NCBI GenBank assembly: GCA_020853705.1
Contig: JADYYK010000158.1
Location: 28,810-92,809, forward strand
Length of the DNA: 64,000 bases
Source: Deltaproteobacteria bacterium
GTDB taxonomy: Bacteria > Myxococcota_A > Polyangia > Haliangiales > JADYYK01
Direction of reading: 5' to 3'
In this document: piece after piece, positions 47,739 to 55,278 of the stretch
Numbering within the stretch: position 1 is the stretch's first letter
How the letters are laid out: each line of letters starts with the position of its first letter
Translations under genes and position numbers: made by a program
Notes under the pieces: generated by a model
Database searches by the model: none
What the model was told of the DNA's origin: nothing
What the model saw: the letters and a program-made list of their open reading frames with translations, nothing else

Positions 47739-50700
47739 CTACTGCTCGACGCAGTAGACCGGACGGCTGACCGAGCCGTCGTACTGGCGGCCAGCGAAGA
47801 ACCCCCGCGCGGTGTCCCATGGGCTGCCCAGCTGGCCCTGGCCCGCGCTGCTCTGCCAGTTGCCGCAGGTGCTGGCCATGTCGCCAGGGGTGGTCAGGTC
47901 GAACGCGCCGGTCCAGACCTCGGAGTTGTCATAGGTGCCGTTGCTCCATTGCCAGATCCCCGAGCGCAGGGCATTGAGCGGCGGATTGGGCGGCATGACA
48001 TCGACGCCCGCGGCGATGATCTCGGCGCCGGTGCCGACGCGGATGCCGTCGGGGCGGACATAGGTCTGGGCCGGTACCAGCGCGCCGGCGGCCGACCCCG
48101 TGGTGCGGGCGATCAGGGCGCGCGCGCTGTTCACGCCCGAGGGCGGGAACATCATGCAGGTGGCGTCCGGATCGGCGCCGGCGCTGGGGAACAGCATGTC
48201 CTGCGAGACCCAGATCCGCTTGCCCGTGGTGGTCGCCGGCGTGACGGTGCCCCGGGCCCCGTACATCATGCAGTACAGGCGCTGCGGCGTGACGCAGTCG
48301 AAGTTGAGCACGTTGTTGCTCCAGCCCCCGGGGCCGCGGCCGCTCATGCCGCCCCAGAAGGCGACGCCGATGATGGCGCCGCCGGTCCAGTCGTTGCAGC
48401 TCGAGCTGTGGAAGCCATACTGATCGGTGCCGGTGATGATGCGCTCGTAGGGGCGATCACGGCCCTGCTCGTCGTGGCGGATGGGGTTCAAGACCTGGTT
48501 GTTGCTGAGCAAGGGGCCCTTGTTGCCGAAGACCAGGCCGTCCATGGTGATGAAGCTCTGCGCCAGGGCGAAGCGATCGGTGGCGTTGGTCGTGCTGGTC
48601 GACATCCAGGCCCGGTAGGCGGTGCTGGCGGCGTCGTTGATGCCCGCGGCGGTCGCCAGTGTGTTGCACAGGCTGTCGTAGGGGGCCAGGCCGCCGCGGT
48701 CGGCCGTGATGGTCTGCGAGCTGACGAAGACCAGGTTGCCCGCGATCGGCGCGAAGGTCGCGGTCACCGCCAGGCTGGCGTTGACGGTCAGCGTGCAGTC
48801 GCGGAACACCCCGCTGCAGCCGCCGCCCGACCAGCCGCCGAACATGATCCCGCTGCCGTTGCTGACGCGCGCCTGCAGCGTCACCGAGGTGCCGCCGGCG
48901 TAGAGCTCGTTGCAGTCCGTGCCGCAGCTCACCCCGGCGGGGACCGAGGTCACGGTCCCGGTGCTGCCGCCGGCCGGGGTCACGGTCAAGCGGAAGCCGC
49001 CGCTGCCCGACAGGTTCGCGGTGGCGCTGGTCCCGGTGGCGGTCGCGGTCACGCTGCCGCTGGTGGTGGCGCCGGTGCTGGGCCGGAACGCCATGGTCAC
49101 GGTGCAGGTCCCGCTCGGCGCCAGCGTCATGCCCATGCAGCCGTTGGCGGTGATGGGGAACTCGGCGGAGTTGGTGCTGGAGATGGCCAGCGCGGTCGAC
49201 GCCACGTCGCCGGTGTTGCGGAAGGTGAAGACCTGGGTGCCCGAGGTGACGCCGACCTCGGTCAGCGGGAAGGCGTGCGGCGTCGGGGTGACGGTCAGCG
49301 TGGCCGGCGCCTGGCCGGTGCCGTTCACCGTGGCCATGCGCGTGCCGCCCGGGGTCGCCGACACCGTGAGGGTGGCGCTGAAGCCGCTGCGCGAGCCGGG
49401 CGTGAAGCGGATGCGCACGTTGCACATGCCGCCGCCCGCCAGCGTGGCGCCGACCGAGCAGTCGCTGGCCAGCCCCGTGACGATGCTGAAGTCGGTCGGG
49501 CCGGTGAGGGTGATGGCGAGCGCGCCGCTGGCGGACTGGCCGCTGTTCGACACCACCACCATGTCGTCGCTGCTCTGGCCGACCACGCTGGTGTAGGTCA
49601 GCGTGCCGGGACTCAGCGCCAGCGCGGCCGGGGTCAGCCCGGTGCCGGTCAGGGTCACGGTGCCGCTGCCGCCCTGGCTGGCCGCGAAGGTGCTCATGCC
49701 GCCGCTGACCGGGCCAGCGGCGGTGGGCGAGAAGGTCAGCCGCACGGTGCAGGCCTGGCCGCCGCCCAGCGTGGTGATCCCGGAGCGACAGTCGCTGCCA
49801 GTCGGCGCCTGGATGGCGAAGCCGGCGCTGGCGGTCAGCGTGATCGCCGTCGACGTCGCCTGGCCGCTGTTCGACAGGGTGTACATCATGACGCCGCTGG
49901 TGCTGCCGACGGTGACGCCGCCGAAGGCCACCGTGGTCGGGCTGGCGCTCAGGCTGGCCGCGGTCTGGCCGTTGCCCATCAGGGTCGCGCTGGCGCTGCC
50001 CCCGGCGGCGCCGCTGGCGGTCAGGCCGCCGCTGCGCGCGCCCGCCGCGCTGGGCGCGTACTGCACCGTGATCATGCAGCTGGCCGCGCCGGCCAGCGGG
50101 GCGGTGCAGGTGTTGGCCGAGATGGTGAAGTCGGTGCCGGTGACGTTGATGGTCAAGGTCCCGGTGCTGGCGTCACCGTCGTTGCGCAGGCTGAAGACCT
50201 GGGTCGCGTTCTGGCCCATGGTCACGGTGCCGAAGTCGGTGGTGGTCGGGCTCAGGGTCAGGCTGGGTGGCGCCTGGCCGGTGCCCTGCAGCGAGGCCTG
50301 CGCGATCCCACCCGGACTGCCGGTCACGCTCAGCGACGCGCTGGCGGCGCCGCGGATGTTGGCGTGGAAGCGCAGCGTCACCACGCAGGTCAGGCCGGCG
50401 CCGAGCGTCATGGTGTTGCAGGTGTCGGCGGTCTTCTCGAAGTCGGCGGCGCGCGTGCCGGTGATCGTGGTCGCCAGGGTGCCCGAGGTCGAGCCGCCCA
50501 TGTTGGTGACGGTGAAGGTCTGCGTGGTGCTCATCATGCCGAGGAGGACGCCGCCGAAGTCATGCGTGCTGGGCGAGATGGTCAGCGCGCCGGGCGTCGC
50601 GCCCATGCCCGCCAGCGTCGCGGTGGCGGTGCCGCCCGGGCTGGCCATCACCGTGAGCGTGCCGGTCTTGGCGCCCATCGAGCTCGGCGCGAAGCGCACC

Positions 50701-51953
50701 GCGACGGTGCAGCTCTGCGCCGGCGCCAGCGCGGCGGTGCAGCCGTTGCTCATGACGGTGAAGTCGGCCGAGCCCGACACCGCGGCGCTGGGCACGCCGG
50801 TCATGGCGCCGCCGGCGTTGCGCACGGTGAAGCTGACGGTGGCGTTGTTGCTGGTCACCACGGTGCCGAAGTCCTGCGTCGGCGGGGTCACCACCAGCAT
50901 GGCGGGCCCGACGCCGGTGCCGGTCAGCGCGGTGCTGGCGGCGCCGCCCGGGGTGCCGCTGACCAGCAGGCTGGCGGTTTTGATGCCGGCGCTGGTGGGC
51001 GTGAAGGTGACCTCGAGCGTGCAGGTCGCGCTGGCGGCCAGCGGCTGTCCGTTGCAGCCGTTGCTGCCGATGGCGAACTGACCCATGTCGCTGCCGCTCA
51101 GGCTGGCGCTGAGTGTGCCGGTCGGGGCCACGCCGGTGTTGGTGACCGTGAGGGTCAGCGGCGTGCTGGGCTGGCTCATGACCACGTTGCCGAAGTCGTG
51201 GCTGGTGGGCGCGATGGTCAGGGCGTCGGACGACACCCCGGTGCCGGTCAGGCTGGCGCTGAGAGCGTTGCCCGGGCTGGCCGAGAACGCGAGGCTGGCG
51301 GTGGCGGCGCCGGCCCCGGTCGGCGAGAACACCACCTGCACGGTGCAGCTGGCGCTGGGCGCCAGGGTCATGCCCTGGCAGCCGTCGGTGCCCTTGCTGA
51401 AGGCGGTCGCGCCGGCGCCGGTGATCATCGAGGTCAGCGCGCCGCTGGCCGCGCTGCCGGTGTTGGTCACGGTGAAGGTCACCGGGGCGCTGGGCGAGCC
51501 CTGCACCGCGATGCCGAAGTCGTGGCTGGTCTTGTCGAGCGCCAGCACCACGTCGCCGCCGCCATCGCCCGGGCCACCATCGAGCATCATCTCATCGACG
51601 CCCAGCGTGACCGTGATGGCCACCGTGTCGCCCGCCACCACGAGCCCGCGCTTCGAGCCGTGGGCCAGCTCGGTCTGGCCGTTGAACGCGCGAGCGCTGA
51701 CCAGCAGCGAGCCGGCGCCGCTGCGCACCCGGAAGCCGGCGCTGAGCGGCAGCGTCAGGGCCTGGCTGCCCTCGGTCAGGGTGCGCATCGCGTGCATGCC
51801 GCCGAGCTCGAGGTCGAGCTCGATGCGATCGATGCTGCCCGCGGTGGCGCCACGCTCGATGTGGACCACCACCAGCGTCTCGTCCGAGTCACCACCGCAG
51901 CCCATCACGCCTGCGGCCAGCGCGGCCGCCCACAGCACGAGTCCCTTGCGCAT
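47739..51953 (-). CDS. Giant surface lipoprotein with Hydin-type repeats
   Basis: A 1404-residue exported lipoprotein: ATG 51953, GGAG seven bases upstream, lipobox VMGC (Cys 19). After a ~110-residue beta domain there are about eight consecutive ~100-residue repeats of the choice-of-anchor-D / ASPM-SPD-2-Hydin Ig-like type, each starting near SPTTHDFG and ending in GTG (TSHDFGNVVMSQPS, PTQDFGTVVTSNN, STHDFGGVLLGMM). Next is a Bacterial-repeat-like block (TVTPAGGSTGTVTSVPAGVSC) and two C-terminal C-type-lectin-like / DUF1554-type domains (LVFVSSQTITADRGGLAPYDSLCN..AWMS and its relative around KRIWVSQDML) with paired Cys. A long-reach surface adhesin or structural role is inferred. Strongest identity is between repeats 1 and 4. 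Confidence 0.88.
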   Translation of the reverse strand: MRKGLVLWAAALAAGVMGCGGDSDETLVVVHIERGATAGSIDRIELDLELGGMHAMRTLTEGSQALTLPLSAGFRVRSGAGSLLVSARAFNGQTELAHGSKRGLVVAGDTVAITVTLGVDEMMLDGGPGDGGGDVVLALDKTSHDFGIAVQGSPSAPVTFTVTNTGSAASGALTSMITGAGATAFSKGTDGCQGMTLAPSASCTVQVVFSPTGAGAATASLAFSASPGNALSASLTGTGVSSDALTIAPTSHDFGNVVMSQPSTPLTLTVTNTGVAPTGTLSASLSGSDMGQFAIGSNGCNGQPLAASATCTLEVTFTPTSAGIKTASLLVSGTPGGAASTALTGTGVGPAMLVVTPPTQDFGTVVTSNNATVSFTVRNAGGAMTGVPSAAVSGSADFTVMSNGCTAALAPAQSCTVAVRFAPSSMGAKTGTLTVMASPGGTATATLAGMGATPGALTISPSTHDFGGVLLGMMSTTQTFTVTNMGGSTSGTLATTITGTRAADFEKTADTCNTMTLGAGLTCVVTLRFHANIRGAASASLSVTGSPGGIAQASLQGTGQAPPSLTLSPTTTDFGTVTMGQNATQVFSLRNDGDASTGTLTINVTGTDFTISANTCTAPLAGAASCMITVQYAPSAAGARSGGLTASGAAGGSASATLMGNGQTAASLSASPTTVAFGGVTVGSTSGVMMYTLSNSGQATSTAITLTASAGFAIQAPTGSDCRSGITTLGGGQACTVRLTFSPTAAGPVSGGMSTFAASQGGSGTVTLTGTGLTPAALALSPGTLTYTSVVGQSSDDMVVVSNSGQSASGALAITLTGPTDFSIVTGLASDCSVGATLAGGGMCNVRIRFTPGSRSGFSATLTVSATPGGTRMATVNGTGQAPATLTVTPTPHAFPLTEVGVTSGTQVFTFRNTGDVASTALAISSTNSAEFPITANGCMGMTLAPSGTCTVTMAFRPSTGATTSGSVTATATGTSATANLSGSGGFRLTVTPAGGSTGTVTSVPAGVSCGTDCNELYAGGTSVTLQARVSNGSGIMFGGWSGGGCSGVFRDCTLTVNASLAVTATFAPIAGNLVFVSSQTITADRGGLAPYDSLCNTLATAAGINDAASTAYRAWMSTSTTNATDRFALAQSFITMDGLVFGNKGPLLSNNQVLNPIRHDEQGRDRPYERIITGTDQYGFHSSSCNDWTGGAIIGVAFWGGMSGRGPGGWSNNVLNFDCVTPQRLYCMMYGARGTVTPATTTGKRIWVSQDMLFPSAGADPDATCMMFPPSGVNSARALIARTTGSAAGALVPAQTYVRPDGIRVGTGAEIIAAGVDVMPPNPPLNALRSGIWQWSNGTYDNSEVWTGAFDLTTPGDMASTCGNWQSSAGQGQLGSPWDTARGFFAGRQYDGSVSRPVYCVEQ

Positions 51954-52023
51954 CTGCACTCCTGACGGCACGCCACGCGCGCCGGTAAGCCAAGCCGTGC
52001 CGTCCGCGAGGACGGCGAGCAGT

Positions 52024-52713
52024 TCAGAAGATGTCCTGGTAGCCGAAGTCGGTACCGGGGCGTTCGGCGCCACCCCCCGAGGTCGCGACCACGATGGCGA
52101 CGGTGCCCACCGCGACCGCGCCGACGCCGGCCCAGAACCACCACTTCTTGTAGATCGGCCGCTTGCCGCCGCCGTGATCGGTGGGGCCCTGATCGGGCGG
52201 AGTGGCGGCCTGCCTGCCGGTGTCGCTGCCGTCCGCCACGGTGTCGGGCTTCGGGATCACGGTGCCCGGGCCGGGGCTCGGGCTCGGTGACGGCTCGGGG
52301 CTGGTCACCGGGGGCCGCGTGCCGGGCTCGTAGGTGCCGACCGGCGGCGCCTGCGAGCTGGTTTCCTGGGTCTTGAGCGCGGCCTCCATCTCACCGATGC
52401 GGCGGTCGACCTCGGGCCGGTTGGGGGCGTCGGGCATGTTGCGCAGGAACGACTTGTAGAAGAACAGCGCGCGCTCGAAGTTCTTCGACAGCCGGTAGGC
52501 CTGCGCGATGTTGTAGAGCAGCACCGGATCGGGGCGCAGCTCGAAGGCCTTCTCGTAGTTCTGGATGGCCTCCTCGAAGCGGCCCAGGGCGTAGTACTTG
52601 GTGCCCTGATCGTAGTAGGTGCGCGCCTCGGCCTCGGTCTTCTTGTCGGCCCAGGCGGACGACGCCAGGCTGCACAGCAGCACGGCGACCAGCACGGCTC
52701 TCCCCAGCTTCAC
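52024..52713 (-). CDS. Exported TPR protein with C-terminal membrane span
   Basis: A 229-residue protein. GTG 52713 with GAGGG six bases upstream gives a signal peptide (AVLVAVLLCSLASSAWA) and then TPR units (ARTYYDQGTKYYALGRFEEAIQNYEKAFELRPDPVLLYNIAQAYRLSKNFERALFFYKSFLRN covers ~2 repeats). A Pro/Ser-rich linker (~115-185) leads to a C-terminal span WWFWAGVGAVAVGTVAIVVA. This arrangement is common in myxobacterial envelope proteins. It lies 70 nt upstream of the Hydin-repeat lipoprotein and may form an operon with it. Confidence 0.85.
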   Translation of the reverse strand: MKLGRAVLVAVLLCSLASSAWADKKTEAEARTYYDQGTKYYALGRFEEAIQNYEKAFELRPDPVLLYNIAQAYRLSKNFERALFFYKSFLRNMPDAPNRPEVDRRIGEMEAALKTQETSSQAPPVGTYEPGTRPPVTSPEPSPSPSPGPGTVIPKPDTVADGSDTGRQAATPPDQGPTDHGGGKRPIYKKWWFWAGVGAVAVGTVAIVVATSGGGAERPGTDFGYQDIF

Positions 52714-52875
52714 GACGGCCCTCGATCGTTGTTGCCTCCACGGTAGCGCATCCAACCGGTTGAAACCATGGGCCTCCGGTGGCAAAGATGGTCGCTATGG
52801 ACATTCTGTCTGAAATGGTCAGAATGGTCGTAGTTGTTTGATCGGATCCAGAAGCCGGAGTCGGAACGGAGCAAG

Positions 52876-52914
52876 TCCTGACCGGCAAAGGGCCGGTCAG
52901 GATTTGGTCAGGAT
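52876..52914 (+). promoter_or_regulatory. Candidate antitoxin operator: inverted and direct repeats
   Basis: TCCTGACCGGC (52876-52886) pairs with GCCGGTCAGGA (52892-52902); GGTCAGGAT occurs at 52895-52903 and again at 52906-52914, one helical turn on. It sits 16 nt before the antitoxin start with the GGGAGG ribosome site at its edge. Phd/YefM antitoxins autorepress by binding such repeats, so this fits. A further GGTCAG occurs near 52820. Confidence 0.6.
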
Positions 52915-52929
52915 CTGGGAGGTAGCTTC

Positions 52930-53298
52930 ATGAGCGCGACGCTGAATGGCCGGGCACTGACCATCTTCCGCAACAGCCGGGGCGAGGCGGCGCCGTCGTT
53001 CACCGCCAGCGACGCCAAGAAGGAGTTCGGGCGGGTGCTCGACGAGACCCTGTCGGCCGGGGTGGTGACCATCACCAAGCACGAGACCATCAAGGCCGTC
53101 ATGCTGTCGGTCGACGAGTACGAGCGGCTGACCCGGCCGCGCTCGCCGCAGCTCGACGCCCTGAGCGCCGAGTTCGACGCCATGTTCGAGCGCATGCAGG
53201 AGCCCGGGCAGGCCGCGCGCGTGCACGCCGCCATGAGCGCGTCGCCCGCCGAGCTGGGCAAGGCGGCGGTCAACGCGGCCCGCAAGCGGCAGCGCTGA
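52930..53298 (+). CDS. Phd/YefM-family antitoxin
   Basis: A 122-residue antitoxin of the Phd/YefM fold: FTASDAKKEFGRVLDETLSAGVVTITKHETIKAVMLSVDEYERL matches the N-terminal dimer and DNA-binding part, and the C-terminal tail (SPQLDALSAEFDAMFERM) is helical as expected for toxin binding. GGGAGG lies 7 nt upstream of ATG 52930. It is followed 7 nt after its stop by the toxin reading frame. Pairing of a Phd-type antitoxin with a zeta kinase is unusual; Phd usually partners Doc and zeta partners epsilon. Confidence 0.9.
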   Translation: MSATLNGRALTIFRNSRGEAAPSFTASDAKKEFGRVLDETLSAGVVTITKHETIKAVMLSVDEYERLTRPRSPQLDALSAEFDAMFERMQEPGQAARVHAAMSASPAELGKAAVNAARKRQR

Positions 53299-53305
53299 GG
53301 GCGTC

Positions 53306-53938
53306 CTGGGCTGCATCGACGTCTTCGCCGGCACCAACGGCGCCGGCAAGAGCAGCGTGGTCGGCGAGGCGGCGCGCGCGCGCGGCGCCCTGTACTTCAA
53401 CCCGGACGAGGTGGCGCGGCAGATCCGCGCCGTCTCGCCCGACTTCTCCGACGTCGAGGTCAACGCCGCGGCGTGGTCCGAGGGTAAGCGCCTGCTCGAG
53501 AAGGCCATCGCCCAGGATGGCCACTTCGCCTTCGAGACCACGCTGGGCGGCAATACCATCCCGGGCCTGCTGGCCCGCGCCGCTGCCAAGGGCCTCGAGG
53601 TCCGTATCTGGTATGTCGGCCTGGCCAGCCCCGAGCTGCACATCGCCCGGGTCAGGGCCCGCGTCGCCAAGGGCGGCCACGACATCCCCGAGGCCAAGAT
53701 CCGCGAGCGCTACGACCTCGGCCGCGAGAACCTGATCGCGCTCCTGCCCAAGCTGACCGAGCTCTGGGTCTACGACAACAGCTTCGAGGCCGACCCCGCG
53801 GCCGGCCTGGCTCCGCGACCGGTCCTTCTGCTGCACTACCGCGCCGGCAAGATCGTGGCCCCGAAGAGCCTGGCCCGGACCCCGGCGTGGGCCAAGCCGA
53901 TCATCGCGGCGGCGCTGCGGCTGACCAGAGCAAGCTGA
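53306..53938 (+). CDS. Zeta-like toxin kinase, probable CTG start
   Basis: A zeta-toxin-family P-loop kinase, whose relatives phosphorylate UDP-N-acetylglucosamine or other sugars and block cell-wall synthesis. The P-loop GTNGAGKSS begins within 15 residues of the proposed start, followed by YFNPDEVARQIR (substrate Asp) and FETTLGGN, VGLASPELHIARVRARV and GGHDIPEAKIRERYDLG. The first ATG/GTG/TTG in frame (GTG 53357) would cut off the P-loop, and a stop lies upstream at 53234, so initiation is probably at CTG 53306 with AGGG four bases before it, coupled to the antitoxin stop. About 210 residues. A non-canonical start may keep toxin levels low. Catalytic activity is not proven. Confidence 0.82.
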   Translation: MGCIDVFAGTNGAGKSSVVGEAARARGALYFNPDEVARQIRAVSPDFSDVEVNAAAWSEGKRLLEKAIAQDGHFAFETTLGGNTIPGLLARAAAKGLEVRIWYVGLASPELHIARVRARVAKGGHDIPEAKIRERYDLGRENLIALLPKLTELWVYDNSFEADPAAGLAPRPVLLLHYRAGKIVAPKSLARTPAWAKPIIAAALRLTRAS

Positions 53939-53950
53939 GCCCGCCGCGGC

Positions 53951-55201
53951 CTACTTGCACTGGATCTCGACGCGGCGGTTGAGGGCGCGGCCGGCTTCGT
54001 CCTGGTTGCTGGCGATGGGCTCGTCGGGTCCGCGGCCGGCGGCGCGCAGGCGGCGCTTGTCGAGGCCGCGGCGGACCAGGTCGTCGACCACGGCCTGGGC
54101 GCGCGCCAGCGACAGCGCCTGGTTGTGGTCTTTCCTGCCCTCGCTCGAGGTGTGACCCTCGACCACGATGGACTGACTCTTGTCGGCGGCCAGCCCCCTG
54201 TGGAGCTCGGCCAGCACGGGTTCGGAGTCGGGCCGGATGCGCGCGGAGTCGAAGTCGAAGTTGACCGCGTGGATGACCGAGCCGCAGCCCAGCTTGGGGG
54301 GCGGCGCGCTGCACCGGGTCGTCGTGCCAGCGGGCGCGGGGTCGCCCTGATAGATGCGGAAGGGCGCGCCGTTGGTGGAGCGCAGCCCGCGCAGGCCGCC
54401 GTCGGCGCCCACCATGAGCACGAACACGCTGGTGACCTTGTCGCCGGGGTCGACGCCGACCGCGCGCAGGATGTTGCCGCTGACGGTGCCCTGCAGCTGG
54501 CCGCCATCACTGTCGTAGCAGCCGCTGACGGTGGCGCCGCTCTGGCTGAGCTCGATCAGCACGCCCTTGCCCGACCAGATCGCCTTGAAGCCGGTGGCCA
54601 GCGCCACCGCGTCCTGACGGCCGTAACCCTCGAGCTCGCTGAACTGCAGGCTGGCCTTGCCGTCGGGTAGCACGAGCCCTCCGGTCATGCGCAGCTTGAG
54701 CCAGCGCACCGCGGGCGAGGCCGTCACCTTCAGGGGGCTGACCAGGCCGCGCTTCTTGTGCGTGGTCAGCGTCGCCGCGGCCAGCACCTGGAAGCCGGTG
54801 TCGGCGCCGGTGGCCGACCCCGAGACCTCGATGGTGCGCAAAAAGGTGGTCGCGCGCGACGGCACCTCGGTCACCGTGGGTACCGCGAAGGCGTCGAAGC
54901 GGGTCGGCGCCGGCAGCAGGTAGACGATCTCGACCACGCTGTCGGCCTTGCCGGCGCGCACCAGCACGAATGGCGTGGGGGCGCCGTCGATGGCGCGGAT
55001 GGCGCCCTCGAGGTCGCTGCTGGCGACGCCGTCGATGCTGAGGCTGAGCGGCTGGGCGCCCTGTGCGAAGGTCACGAAGTCGACGCTGCTGCGCGCCGGC
55101 GCGAGCACCCCGCCCGAGGCCGGTGGCCCGGCCGGGGCGGGCGCGGCCGCTGCGGTCAGGGTCGAGACCACGAGGACGAAGGCCGTCGCAGGGGCGCGCA
55201 T
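53951..55201 (-). CDS. OmpA-family outer-membrane protein with N-terminal beta domain
   Basis: A 416-residue exported protein (signal peptide ATAFVLVVSTLTAAAAPAPA). The N-terminal ~270 residues include a discoidin/galactose-binding-like segment (WLKLRMTGGLVLPDGKASLQFSELEGYG). The C-terminal ~125 residues are an OmpA-like peptidoglycan-binding domain: VNFDFDSARIRPDSEPVLAEL, VVEGHTSSEGRKDHNQALSLARA, RLRAAGRGPDEPIASN and RALNRRVEIQC. It should tether the outer membrane or a surface complex to peptidoglycan. It follows the 995-aa iron-sulfur fusion gene by 77 nt in the same direction, so they may share a transcript. Confidence 0.9.
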   Translation of the reverse strand: MRAPATAFVLVVSTLTAAAAPAPAGPPASGGVLAPARSSVDFVTFAQGAQPLSLSIDGVASSDLEGAIRAIDGAPTPFVLVRAGKADSVVEIVYLLPAPTRFDAFAVPTVTEVPSRATTFLRTIEVSGSATGADTGFQVLAAATLTTHKKRGLVSPLKVTASPAVRWLKLRMTGGLVLPDGKASLQFSELEGYGRQDAVALATGFKAIWSGKGVLIELSQSGATVSGCYDSDGGQLQGTVSGNILRAVGVDPGDKVTSVFVLMVGADGGLRGLRSTNGAPFRIYQGDPAPAGTTTRCSAPPPKLGCGSVIHAVNFDFDSARIRPDSEPVLAELHRGLAADKSQSIVVEGHTSSEGRKDHNQALSLARAQAVVDDLVRRGLDKRRLRAAGRGPDEPIASNQDEAGRALNRRVEIQCK

Positions 55202-55278
55202 GGCCTGAGAGTACGGCACCCCGGGGCCGCGCGCTTGCCACACCAGCACCAGCACCAGAGCGGGGCGACGCGGCTGAC

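Noticed and set aside
47949..51965. Very long plus-strand frame opposite the Hydin-repeat protein
   Set aside because: Low-complexity Ala/Gly/Arg/His product mirroring the repeats; the minus-strand frame has a signal peptide, ribosome site and recognisable domains.
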